A DNA stretch of 20,267 nucleotides from Tardiphaga sp. (GTDB taxonomy: Bacteria; Pseudomonadota; Alphaproteobacteria; Rhizobiales; Xanthobacteraceae), in contig JAQGJY010000208.1 of NCBI GenBank assembly GCA_028290325.1, positions 1 to 20,267 of the forward strand. The letters are read 5' to 3'. Position numbers and translations under genes: made by a program. Shown one piece after another: positions 1-6,708 of this stretch. Under the pieces are notes generated by a model. It ran no database searches. It saw only the letters and a program-made list of their open reading frames with translations, and was not told where the DNA came from. How positions within the stretch are numbered: the stretch's first letter is position 1; each line of letters opens with the position of its first letter.

Positions 1-1529
1 CCCGGCGTCCGCAACGGTTCGGCGAGCCGCGCGAAATCGCAGATCAGCGAGCGCGTCTTGCGCGGATCGACGATTTCCTCGACCCAGAAGCGCTCGGCCG
101 ACCGGAACGGCGAGCGCAGCTTGTTGAGCCGATCCTCGATCGCCTTCAACTCCGCGGCCGGATCGTCGGCCGCCGCGATGTCCGCGCGATACGCCGCCTC
201 GATGCCGCCTTCGAGCGGCAACGATCCCCAATAGGCGGATGGCCAGGCGTAACGCAACGATACCCGCCCGGCCGGCTGATGCACCACGCCGGCGACCCCG
301 AAGGCGTTGCGGATGATGATCGTGCACCATGGCACCGTCGATTGATTGACGGCCGCCATCGCGCGGACGCCGTGGCGGATGGTCGCCGCCTTCTCGGCCT
401 CGAGGCCGATCATGAAGCCAGGGCAATCCATCAGATAGACCACCGGCAGATGGAAGGTCTCCGCGAGATCGACGAAGCGGATGACCTTGTCGCAGGCTTC
501 CGCCGTCCACGAGCCGCCATAGTGGTAGGGATCGCTGGCCAGCAGCATCACCGCGCGACCCTCGAAGCGCGCGAAGCCGGCGATCACGGAGCGGCCGAAA
601 TTCGCGCTCATCTCGAAGAATGAGCCTTTGTCGACCACCGACTCGATGATCGGGCGCATCTTGTAAACCTGCCGGCGATTGCGCGGCACGGCCTTCAGCA
701 GCTTCTCGTCGGTTCGCTCCGGATCGTCATCGCAGGGGAGCGTCGGCGGCACGTCGAACACCGACGACGGCAGATAGGACAGAAACTTTCGCGCGCACGC
801 GAAGGCTTCTTCTTCAGTCTCCACGGCATGATCGACGCCGCCGGCGCGAGTCTGGATGTCCGCGCCACCAAGCTCTTGCTTGGTGAGATCCTGACCGAGA
901 CGGGCGACCACCGGCGGACCGGCGACGAACATCGCGGAGCCGGTCGTCATCACCGAATAATGGCTGGCGGCGAGGCGCGCCGCACCAAGCCCCGCGACCG
1001 AACCGAGGCCAAGCCCGACCACCGGCACATGCGCCATGTTCAGCGTCGTGTACATGTACCATTGCGTGCCGCCGATGCCGCCGGGCAGGTTGGCCGCCCC
1101 CTTGGTCTCGATGGTCTTGACCGAGCCGCCGCCGCCGGAGCCCTCGATCACGCGGATGATCGGCAGCCGGAACTCATGCGCCATCTGCTCGGCCATCAAC
1201 GGCTTCGCGGAAATCGACGCATCGGCCGAACCGCCACGCACCGTGAAATCGTCGCCGACGACGACGACCGTGCGGCCCTCGATCTTGGCGCGGCCGAACA
1301 CGCAGTTGGCCGGCGTCAGCATCTGCAATTCGTTGTCGGCATCGTATTCGGCGACGCCGGACACCGCGCCGATTTCGCGAAAGCTTTTGTCATCGACCAG
1401 TTGGCCGATGCGTTCGCGAACGTTGAGCCGACCCTGATCGCGCTGGCGCTTGACCTTATCCGCGCCCCCCATCTGGTGCGCGAAGGCTTCGCGCCGCGCG
1501 AGTTCGTCCAATTCCGGCTGCCAGCTCAT
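1..1529 (-). CDS. Acyl-CoA carboxylase carboxyltransferase subunit (PccB/MmdA type), 3' end cut by window edge
   Basis: This is the carboxyltransferase subunit of a biotin-dependent acyl-CoA carboxylase. It moves the carboxyl group from carboxybiotin to an acyl-CoA (propionyl-CoA-like substrates are usual in the family; the substrate here is unknown). The frame is open for 509 codons from the ATG at 1529-1527 to the window edge. The product begins MSWQPELDELARREAFAHQM, typical of the family, and contains the glycine-rich stretch GLGLGSVAGLGAARLAAS in the N-half. The C-half has YLMDCPGFMIGLEAE and ends near DPRKTRSLICDFARLAEPL, so only a few residues should be missing. A GGAG ribosome site lies 7 nt before the start. 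The gene lies downstream of the IclR regulator on the same strand, and its first 73 nt overlap the regulator's 3' end. The biotin carboxylase partner is not in the window. Confidence 0.9.
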   Translation of the reverse strand, partial: MSWQPELDELARREAFAHQMGGADKVKRQRDQGRLNVRERIGQLVDDKSFREIGAVSGVAEYDADNELQMLTPANCVFGRAKIEGRTVVVVGDDFTVRGGSADASISAKPLMAEQMAHEFRLPIIRVIEGSGGGGSVKTIETKGAANLPGGIGGTQWYMYTTLNMAHVPVVGLGLGSVAGLGAARLAASHYSVMTTGSAMFVAGPPVVARLGQDLTKQELGGADIQTRAGGVDHAVETEEEAFACARKFLSYLPSSVFDVPPTLPCDDDPERTDEKLLKAVPRNRRQVYKMRPIIESVVDKGSFFEMSANFGRSVIAGFARFEGRAVMLLASDPYHYGGSWTAEACDKVIRFVDLAETFHLPVVYLMDCPGFMIGLEAEKAATIRHGVRAMAAVNQSTVPWCTIIIRNAFGVAGVVHQPAGRVSLRYAWPSAYWGSLPLEGGIEAAYRADIAAADDPAAELKAIEDRLNKLRSPFRSAERFWVEEIVDPRKTRSLICDFARLAEPLRTP

Positions 1530-2442
1530 GTCGTTTCTCCACTGATTTTGTTGTTTCTTTTTGAAAGGCTGGCGGTGGCGCGCTGGGCGCCGCCGCGACG
1601 CGGCCGGCCTCATAGAAGCCGTCCTCGGCATTCTCGATCAGGCTCTGGATCTCGTGAGCCAAAGCAAGCAGACGCGGCGCGACCTCACGCTGCATGCGCG
1701 CGTCATCATACATCGCGGCGAGAAGGCCGATCGTGACGACGACATAGGTTTGATATTGCGGCGACCAGAGCGGCGTCGCGATGCCGTTGATGTGCGGGCT
1801 CCACAGTCCGCAGGCGGTGACATAGCCATGGTCGCGCAAGGCGATGCGATTGCCGGCCAGCCGCGCGCGCAGAATGTGCGCTTCCTTTGGCAGCTCGCGC
1901 TCGATATCGGCCATCAAGGCGTCGCCGATCGGCGCGTCGAGCGCCGCTGTATAGGCATGGCCCGCGGCGGTGCGCGTCATCGCGATCCGCGACCCGGTCG
2001 ACGAATGCAGGCCGATCGCATGCGGCGCACGGGCGTATTCAAGATAAACCAGGTGAAAGCGATCCGGCACCACAAAGCCGATCGTGCCGGGCACGTCGTC
2101 GGCCACCTCCTGCAAACGCATGCGAATTTGCTTGCGCAATTGCAGGCCGCGCAGCAGCGACGCGCTCATCGCCACCGCGCTGGGACCGATGCGATATTTC
2201 TGATCGTTCGGGAGATAGACGAGCTGCCCCATGCGCGTCAGCGTGTGCGTCAGTCGCGATACCGTCGAGCGCGGCAACCCGCAGCGGCTCGAAATATCCA
2301 GATTGCCAAGCCGGGCGTCGTGGCCCTCGAAGCAACGCAACACATCGAACGCGCGCGACACCACCTGAATGACATCGTCTTCGCCGGCCAGATCGCTGGC
2401 GATGATTCCCTCGCGACTTAAACGTTCGGAGCGTCGTCCCAT
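1456..2442 (-). CDS. IclR-family transcriptional regulator
   Basis: This is a cytoplasmic DNA-binding regulator. From the ATG at 2442 it is 328 residues. The N-terminal winged helix-turn-helix covers about residues 25-90 (LGNLDISSRCGLPRSTVSRL is the recognition region). An IclR effector-binding domain follows (PGTIGFVVPDRFHLVYLEYA, RTAAGHAYTAAL, GYVTACGLWSPHINGIATPL) and ends near SLIENAEDG. A low-complexity tail of about 50 residues follows, and its last part overlaps the carboxyltransferase gene in another frame. The frame is open up to a GTG at 2535 and has another ATG at 2496. I chose 2442 because GGGA lies 8 nt before it, while the GTG at 2535 falls inside a palindrome that looks like the operator. 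It probably controls the adjacent carboxylase and divergent carrier/transport genes and represses or activates itself; the ligand cannot be read from sequence. Confidence 0.85.
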   Translation of the reverse strand: MGRRSERLSREGIIASDLAGEDDVIQVVSRAFDVLRCFEGHDARLGNLDISSRCGLPRSTVSRLTHTLTRMGQLVYLPNDQKYRIGPSAVAMSASLLRGLQLRKQIRMRLQEVADDVPGTIGFVVPDRFHLVYLEYARAPHAIGLHSSTGSRIAMTRTAAGHAYTAALDAPIGDALMADIERELPKEAHILRARLAGNRIALRDHGYVTACGLWSPHINGIATPLWSPQYQTYVVVTIGLLAAMYDDARMQREVAPRLLALAHEIQSLIENAEDGFYEAGRVAAAPSAPPPAFQKETTKSVEKRHELAAGIGRTRAARSLRAPDGGRG

Positions 2443-2508
2443 GAGCGTCGTCCCAGTTGGTTTCTTTATCCGCCGCGAGATCGAGCTCGCGGTCATGCGG
2501 ACTAATGT

Positions 2509-2544
2509 ATTCCGCTGCGCGAAATAAAATTCCACTTGCGGAAT
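2509..2544. promoter_or_regulatory. Two adjacent palindromes, candidate IclR-type operator
   Basis: The plus strand reads ATTCCGCTGCGCGAAAT at 2509-2525 (inverted repeat ATTCCGC/GCGaAAT, spacer 3) and ATTCCACTTGCGGAAT at 2529-2544 (ATTCCaC/GcGGAAT, spacer 2). The centres are about 20 bp apart, close to two helical turns, so two dimers could bind the same face of the DNA. The outermost half-sites ATTCCGC (2509-2515) and GCGGAAT (2538-2544) are perfect inverted repeats. The position, just upstream of the regulator and in the divergent control region, fits an autoregulatory operator. Assignment to the neighbouring IclR protein is inference. Confidence 0.5.
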
Positions 2545-2666
2545 AAGCTACATCAGGCAATCCTTTGCGACAACAGCAAGCCGCCGGGTGCATCACCCGC
2601 ATCCAGACATCGCATGGACATGATCGGACCGTTCGGGCCGGCATCGCCAATGCGCGGCGGCATTCC

Positions 2667-2672
2667 GGGGAA
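2667..2672 (+). promoter_or_regulatory. Ribosome binding site of the biotin carrier gene
   Basis: GGGGAA lies 5 nt before the ATG at 2678 and fixes that start for the short carrier gene. Confidence 0.5.
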
Positions 2673-2677
2673 AACAG

Positions 2678-2899
2678 ATGCCTGAGATCAAGATCGTGTC
2701 GGATGTTGCCGGCCGCGTATGCGCCCTTCCGCTCAATGCGGGTGATGCCGTCGCCGATGGTGACGAGATCGCCTTCGTCGAAGCGATGAAGATGGAAATT
2801 CCCGTCAACGCCACCGCCGACGGCAAGATCAAATCGATTCTGGTGAAGCTCGACGACGTCCTCACCGAAGGCCAGGTGGTCGCGATTATCGAAACCTAA
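2678..2899 (+). CDS. Stand-alone biotin/lipoyl-attachment carrier protein
   Basis: This 73-residue protein is a single biotinyl domain. It carries the biotin that shuttles CO2 from a biotin carboxylase to a carboxyltransferase such as the one at 1-1529. The hallmark EAMKM motif is at residues 35-39, and Lys38 is the predicted biotinylation site. The flanking pattern (VAGRVCALPLNAGDAVADGD before it, PVNATADGKI after it) is the usual beta-hammerhead half-repeat arrangement. EAMKM rather than the DKA-type motif favours biotin over lipoate. The length is normal for free-standing carriers; AccB and PccA chains carry the same domain as part of a longer protein. The gene diverges from the IclR regulator and precedes the TAXI binding protein by 155 nt. 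A biotin carboxylase and a biotin ligase must be encoded outside the window. Confidence 0.9.
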   Translation: MPEIKIVSDVAGRVCALPLNAGDAVADGDEIAFVEAMKMEIPVNATADGKIKSILVKLDDVLTEGQVVAIIET

Positions 2900-2993
2900 G
2901 CGACGTCGCAACCGGCGTTCAGCCGCGACAATCTGTCCATACATAAAGGGTCCACAAAGCTTGCGCAGACCGGGGCTGATAGTGTCAGTGCGA

Positions 2994-3008
2994 GCGGGAC
3001 AAGCCCGC
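2994..3008 (+). other. Small hairpin between carrier gene and TAXI gene
   Basis: GCGGG/CCCGC (2994-2998 and 3004-3008) with a 5-nt loop lies 46 nt before the TAXI start. It has no following T-run, so it is a poor terminator and may be incidental. I could not find a convincing promoter in the 155-nt gap 2900-3054. Confidence 0.2.
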
Positions 3009-3054
3009 AATAAAATCCGCGGCCCGGAGCCCGGGCGCACCGAGGGGGACCATC

Positions 3055-4221
3055 ATGGCGCAACGCCTGTTCGCACTCACATCAGCCGCCGCGATCGGCG
3101 CGTCGCTTATCGCCATCCCGGCCGCCTGCGCGCAGGACATCAAGCTGCCGGCGTCGATGACATTGACCGCCTATGACACCGGCAGCGCCGGCTTCAACAT
3201 CGCGGTCACCGTCGGCAAGATGATGAAGGACAAATACGGCAGCGACGTGCGCGTGCTGCCGGCCGGCAATGACGTCGCCCGTCTTGCACCGTTGCGCGCC
3301 GGCCGCGCGGTCGCCTCGGCGATGGGCTCGGGCTCGTTTTTCGCGCAAGAAGGCGTGTTCGAATTCGGCGCGAAGGAATGGGGCCCGCAGCCGGTCCAGC
3401 TGTTGCTCGGCGCCATCGATTGCTTCGGCGCCACGCTTGGCGTCGCCGCCGATACCGGCGTCAAGGAGTTGAAGGATCTGCGCGGCAAGCGCGTCGGCTT
3501 CGTCGTCGGATCGCCCGCCCTGAATCAGAACGCGCTGGCGATCTTGGCCTATGCGGGCCTGACCAAGGCCGACGTCAAGCCGGTCGAGTTCGCCAGTTAC
3601 GGCGCGATGTGGAAAGGCATGGTCAATAACGACGTCGACGCCGCCTTCGCGACGACGATCACCGGCCCGGCACGTGAAGTCGAAACCTCGCCGCGCGGCA
3701 TCATCTGGCCGCCGATGCCGCATGAAGATAAAGCCGCGTGGGAGCGCGTCAAGAAAGTCGGCGCGTTCTTCACGCCGCATGTCGCCACCTGCGGCGTCGG
3801 CATCACGGCGGACAAGCCGATCCAGTCGGCGACCTATCCCTACCCGGTGTTCGTGACCTACGCCACGCAGACCGCCGACACCATCTACGCGATGACCAAG
3901 GCGATGGTCGTGAACTATGACTCCTACAAAGACGGTGCGCCGGGCGCGCGCGGCCTGGCCGTCGATCGCCAGACGATGAAATGGGTGGTCCCGTTTCATC
4001 CCGGCGCGGTCAAGGCGTTAAAGGAAGCCGGCAACTGGACCGATGCCGACCAGGCCCACAATGACGCGTTGTTCAAGCGTCAGGAATTGCTGATGGCGGC
4101 GTGGGCGGATTACCGCAAGACCAATCCGGCCGGCGACGATGCCGCCGTGCTGAAAGGCTGGATGGAGGCGCGCAAGGTCGCGCTCGCCAAGGCCAACATG
4201 CCGAACGGGTTTGAAGACTGA
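3055..4221 (+). CDS. TAXI-family TRAP transporter solute-binding protein
   Basis: This is the periplasmic substrate-capture component of a TRAP (sodium- or proton-coupled) uptake system, 388 residues. An N-terminal signal peptide (about residues 1-26, hydrophobic core LTSAAAIGASLIAIPAA) ends at CA-QD. No lipobox is present, since proline sits at -3 of the cysteine. The mature protein shows the TAXI pattern: TAYDTGSAGFNIAVTVGKMM, the ligand-loop region around LPAGNDVARLAPLRAGR, LKDLRGKRVGFVVGSPA, and late YPYPVFVTYATQTADTIYAMT. A GAGGGGG ribosome site precedes the ATG. The fused permease gene follows after 243 nt on the same strand, so the two form a transporter. TAXI proteins of known specificity bind small organic acids or amino acids, but the ligand here cannot be read. 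The carboxylase genes alongside suggest a carboxylate (inference). Confidence 0.92.
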   Translation: MAQRLFALTSAAAIGASLIAIPAACAQDIKLPASMTLTAYDTGSAGFNIAVTVGKMMKDKYGSDVRVLPAGNDVARLAPLRAGRAVASAMGSGSFFAQEGVFEFGAKEWGPQPVQLLLGAIDCFGATLGVAADTGVKELKDLRGKRVGFVVGSPALNQNALAILAYAGLTKADVKPVEFASYGAMWKGMVNNDVDAAFATTITGPAREVETSPRGIIWPPMPHEDKAAWERVKKVGAFFTPHVATCGVGITADKPIQSATYPYPVFVTYATQTADTIYAMTKAMVVNYDSYKDGAPGARGLAVDRQTMKWVVPFHPGAVKALKEAGNWTDADQAHNDALFKRQELLMAAWADYRKTNPAGDDAAVLKGWMEARKVALAKANMPNGFED

Positions 4222-4222
4222 G

Positions 4223-4242
4223 GCTTCTTGTTGAGAGGAAGC
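4223..4242 (+). other. Imperfect hairpin directly after the TAXI stop codon
   Basis: GCTTCTT/AGGAAGC forms a 7-bp stem with one mismatch and a 6-nt loop, starting 2 nt after the stop. No T-run follows immediately. It could protect the 3' end of the upstream message; this is weak evidence. Confidence 0.25.
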
Positions 4243-4315
4243 TTGCATGATCGGCGTCCTTTTCCCTCAGGCAAAGCGATTGCTTGCCGGGTTGAGGGCG
4301 ACGCCGCGAAGCAAC

Positions 4316-4362
4316 GTCGGGTGAGGAATCAAACTATCGTTCGCGAGACCCACTCACCCGGC
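4316..4362 (+). other. Inverted repeat (10-bp stem) between TAXI and TRAP permease genes
   Basis: CGGGTGAG (4318-4325) pairs perfectly with CTCACCCG (4353-4360). One G-U and one G-C pair extend it to 10 bp around a 27-nt loop, which itself holds a short TCG-TTCG-CGA hairpin. It sits about 100 nt before the permease start and has no T-tract, so it looks more like an mRNA-processing or partial-attenuation structure than a full terminator. The rest of the 243-nt gap 4222-4464 shows no gene. Confidence 0.4.
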
Positions 4363-4464
4363 CCGGGCTTCATCAGGTCCACCCTCTCGCTCAGGCGGAG
4401 CGGCGAAACGGCGCTGCCTTTGTGACAAACTCCATCATCCACTGCTCTCTCGGTCCGGATATTC

Positions 4465-6708
4465 ATGATGTCGCCTGCCACGCCACACGATCCGAGTCGC
4501 CCGATCACGCTCACTGAGGCCGCCGCCATTGCCAAGGAGCGGCTCGATCCGCATGACCCGCACGATCCTGACGCCGGCGCGGCTGATTTGCAGGAATCCG
4601 AGGTCACGCGGATCCGCAAGCTGCAACATGTCTGGCGTTGGGCACTGATCGTCGCGACCGCGCTGACGATCTTTCTCTGCATCAACCAGCAATTCTCGCT
4701 GCGCTTCTTCATCGATTACACGCAACTCAATACCGAGTACTTCTATCTTCTGATCGCGCTGATGCTGCCGTTCACGTTCCTGATTTTTCCGGGCACGAAG
4801 AACGCGCCGCTCGATCGCATCCCCTGGTATGACGTGCTGATGTTTGTCGCGACCTTCGGGTCCGCGATCATATTGATGCTGAACATCCGCAACGCGGCGC
4901 AGTTCGGCTGGGAGTTTGATGGCGCGCCGATTCACATCATCGCGGCCGGTCTCGTGATGTGGTTCGTGCTGATGGAAGCGCTGCGCCGCACCGGCGGCTG
5001 GAGTCTTCTGCTGTCGGTGTTTCCGTTCACGCTGTATCCGCTGTTCGCCGATGCGCGCTGGCTCGGGCCGTTCCGTGGCACGCAATCGACGCTCGAACAG
5101 ACCACGGCCTATCATGTGTTGTCAGGCGAGAGCCTGCTCGGCATTCCGATCCAGGCCTTCGCCGATACGGTGATCGGATTCCTGGTGTTCGGCACGGCGC
5201 TGATGATGACCGGGGCCGGCAAGTTTTTCATCAACATCGCGTTTGCGATGTGCGGCACGTTCCGCGGCGGCGCGGCCAAGGTGTGTATCTTCGCCTCCGG
5301 GCTGCTCGGCACCGTGGGCGGCAGTATCGTCAGCAACGTGCTGACCGCCGGCACCATGACCATCCCGGCGATGAAAAAGACCGGATTCACGCCGTCTTAT
5401 TCCGCCGCGATCGAGGCCTGCGCCTCGACCGGCGCGGTGCTGGCTCCGCCGGTGCTCGGCGCGACCGCTTTCGTCATGGCGCAGTTTCTCAACGTCGGCT
5501 ACGCGGATGTCGCGCTCGCCGCCACCATTCCCTCGGTGCTGTATTATTTCGGACTGTTCGCGCAGGTCGATGCCTATGCCGCGCGCCACAAGCTGGTCGG
5601 CATTCCGCGCGCCGAGCTGCCGAAATTCTGGGATGCCTTCAAGGACGGCTGGTACTATTTGTTCGTCATCGCCGTGCTGGTGGTGATGCTGCTGTACTTC
5701 AAGCGCGAGAGCCACGCGCCGTTTTATGCATCCGCGCTGCTGGTGATTCTGCATCAATGGTCCGGCCCCGCGAAATGGCGGACGCTCAACACCCTGGCGC
5801 TGGCGGCGGCGCTGGCGGCCACGCTCGCGATGGCCTGGTTCGATGTGCAGAACGGCGTGCTGTGGGGCATGTGCATCCTCGCGGCCTTGAACGAATTCAT
5901 TCCCGGCAAGAACTGGGGCGGCCAGCGCTGGCTGTATTTCCTCGAACTCAACGGCAAGACCTTCGTCGAGCTGATCGCGATTCTCGCCGGTTGCGGTCTT
6001 CTGATCGGCGCGTTCTCGCTGACCGGGGTGATCTCCAGCCTCGCCAACGATCTGCTGGCCATCGCCGGCGGCGACGTCTTCCTGTTGCTCCTCATGTGCG
6101 CGATCACCAGCCTGGTGCTCGGTCTCGGGCTGACGACGACGTCCTGCTACATCTTCCTCGCCATCCTGGTTGCACCGGCGCTGGAGAAGCTCGGCCTCAA
6201 CCGCATGGCGGTGCATATGTTCATTTTCTACTGGGGTATGCTGTCGGCGATCACGCCGCCTGTCGCCATCGCCTCCTTCGCGGCGGCGGGCATCGCCGGC
6301 GCACCGGCGATGAAAACGGGATGGGAGAGCATGTGGGTGGGCAGCATCATCTACTTCATCCCGTTCTTCTTCGTGCTCAACCCGTCGCTGCTGTTGCAGG
6401 GCACCAGCCCCTATATGGAAGCGATCGGCCTCACCGCCCTGGCCTGTTTCGGGATCATCTTCATCTGCGGCGGCATTCAGGGCTATCAGGCCTATATCGG
6501 CGATCTCCGTCGGGCGGGCATGATGGAGTGGCCGCTGCGCGTCCTGCTCATCATCGGCGGCTTTACGATCGCCACACCGGGCGGCGGCATCATGCCGATA
6601 TCGCAACTGCAGATCACCAGCCTCGGGCTGGCGATTCTGGTGCCGACAATGCTACTGGCGTGGCTGCTGGTGCGGCGGAGCGCGGGAGCGGAACGGGTGG
6701 CGGCCTAG
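4465..6708 (+). CDS. TRAP transporter fused permease (4TM/12TM)
   Basis: This inner-membrane protein fuses the small (DctQ-like, 4 TM) and large (DctM-like, 12 TM) TRAP subunits into one chain, the usual partner of TAXI binding proteins. It has 747 residues. The first 55 are hydrophilic and include a DPHDPHDPD stretch. Hydrophobic segments follow from about residue 57 (WALIVATALTIFLCI) to the C-terminus. The large-subunit signature is clear around residues 275-370: LLGTVGGSIVSNVLTAGTMT, then IPAMKKTGFTPSYSAAIEAC, then ASTGAVLAPPVLGATAFVMA. A second conserved loop, GLGLTTTSCYIFLAILVAPA, and the following AITPPVAIASFAAAGIAGA are also present. No strong ribosome site is visible before the tandem ATGs at 4465 and 4468. 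The stop codon shares a CTAG with the stop of the convergent gene at 6705. Confidence 0.93.
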   Translation: MMSPATPHDPSRPITLTEAAAIAKERLDPHDPHDPDAGAADLQESEVTRIRKLQHVWRWALIVATALTIFLCINQQFSLRFFIDYTQLNTEYFYLLIALMLPFTFLIFPGTKNAPLDRIPWYDVLMFVATFGSAIILMLNIRNAAQFGWEFDGAPIHIIAAGLVMWFVLMEALRRTGGWSLLLSVFPFTLYPLFADARWLGPFRGTQSTLEQTTAYHVLSGESLLGIPIQAFADTVIGFLVFGTALMMTGAGKFFINIAFAMCGTFRGGAAKVCIFASGLLGTVGGSIVSNVLTAGTMTIPAMKKTGFTPSYSAAIEACASTGAVLAPPVLGATAFVMAQFLNVGYADVALAATIPSVLYYFGLFAQVDAYAARHKLVGIPRAELPKFWDAFKDGWYYLFVIAVLVVMLLYFKRESHAPFYASALLVILHQWSGPAKWRTLNTLALAAALAATLAMAWFDVQNGVLWGMCILAALNEFIPGKNWGGQRWLYFLELNGKTFVELIAILAGCGLLIGAFSLTGVISSLANDLLAIAGGDVFLLLLMCAITSLVLGLGLTTTSCYIFLAILVAPALEKLGLNRMAVHMFIFYWGMLSAITPPVAIASFAAAGIAGAPAMKTGWESMWVGSIIYFIPFFFVLNPSLLLQGTSPYMEAIGLTALACFGIIFICGGIQGYQAYIGDLRRAGMMEWPLRVLLIIGGFTIATPGGGIMPISQLQITSLGLAILVPTMLLAWLLVRRSAGAERVAA

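Noticed and set aside
1456..2535. The longest version of the IclR regulator, starting at GTG 2535
   Set aside because: The first 31 residues do not resemble IclR proteins, no ribosome site precedes the GTG, and the codon lies in the second palindrome of the candidate operator.
2039..3040. A 333-codon minus-strand frame crossing the regulator, the intergenic region and the carrier gene
   Set aside because: It overlaps three better-supported features and has no family resemblance; the regulator and carrier motifs are in other frames.
5122..6606. A 494-codon minus-strand frame
   Set aside because: It is antisense to the TRAP permease; its composition (Arg, His, Glu, Gln) is typical of the complement of a membrane protein gene.
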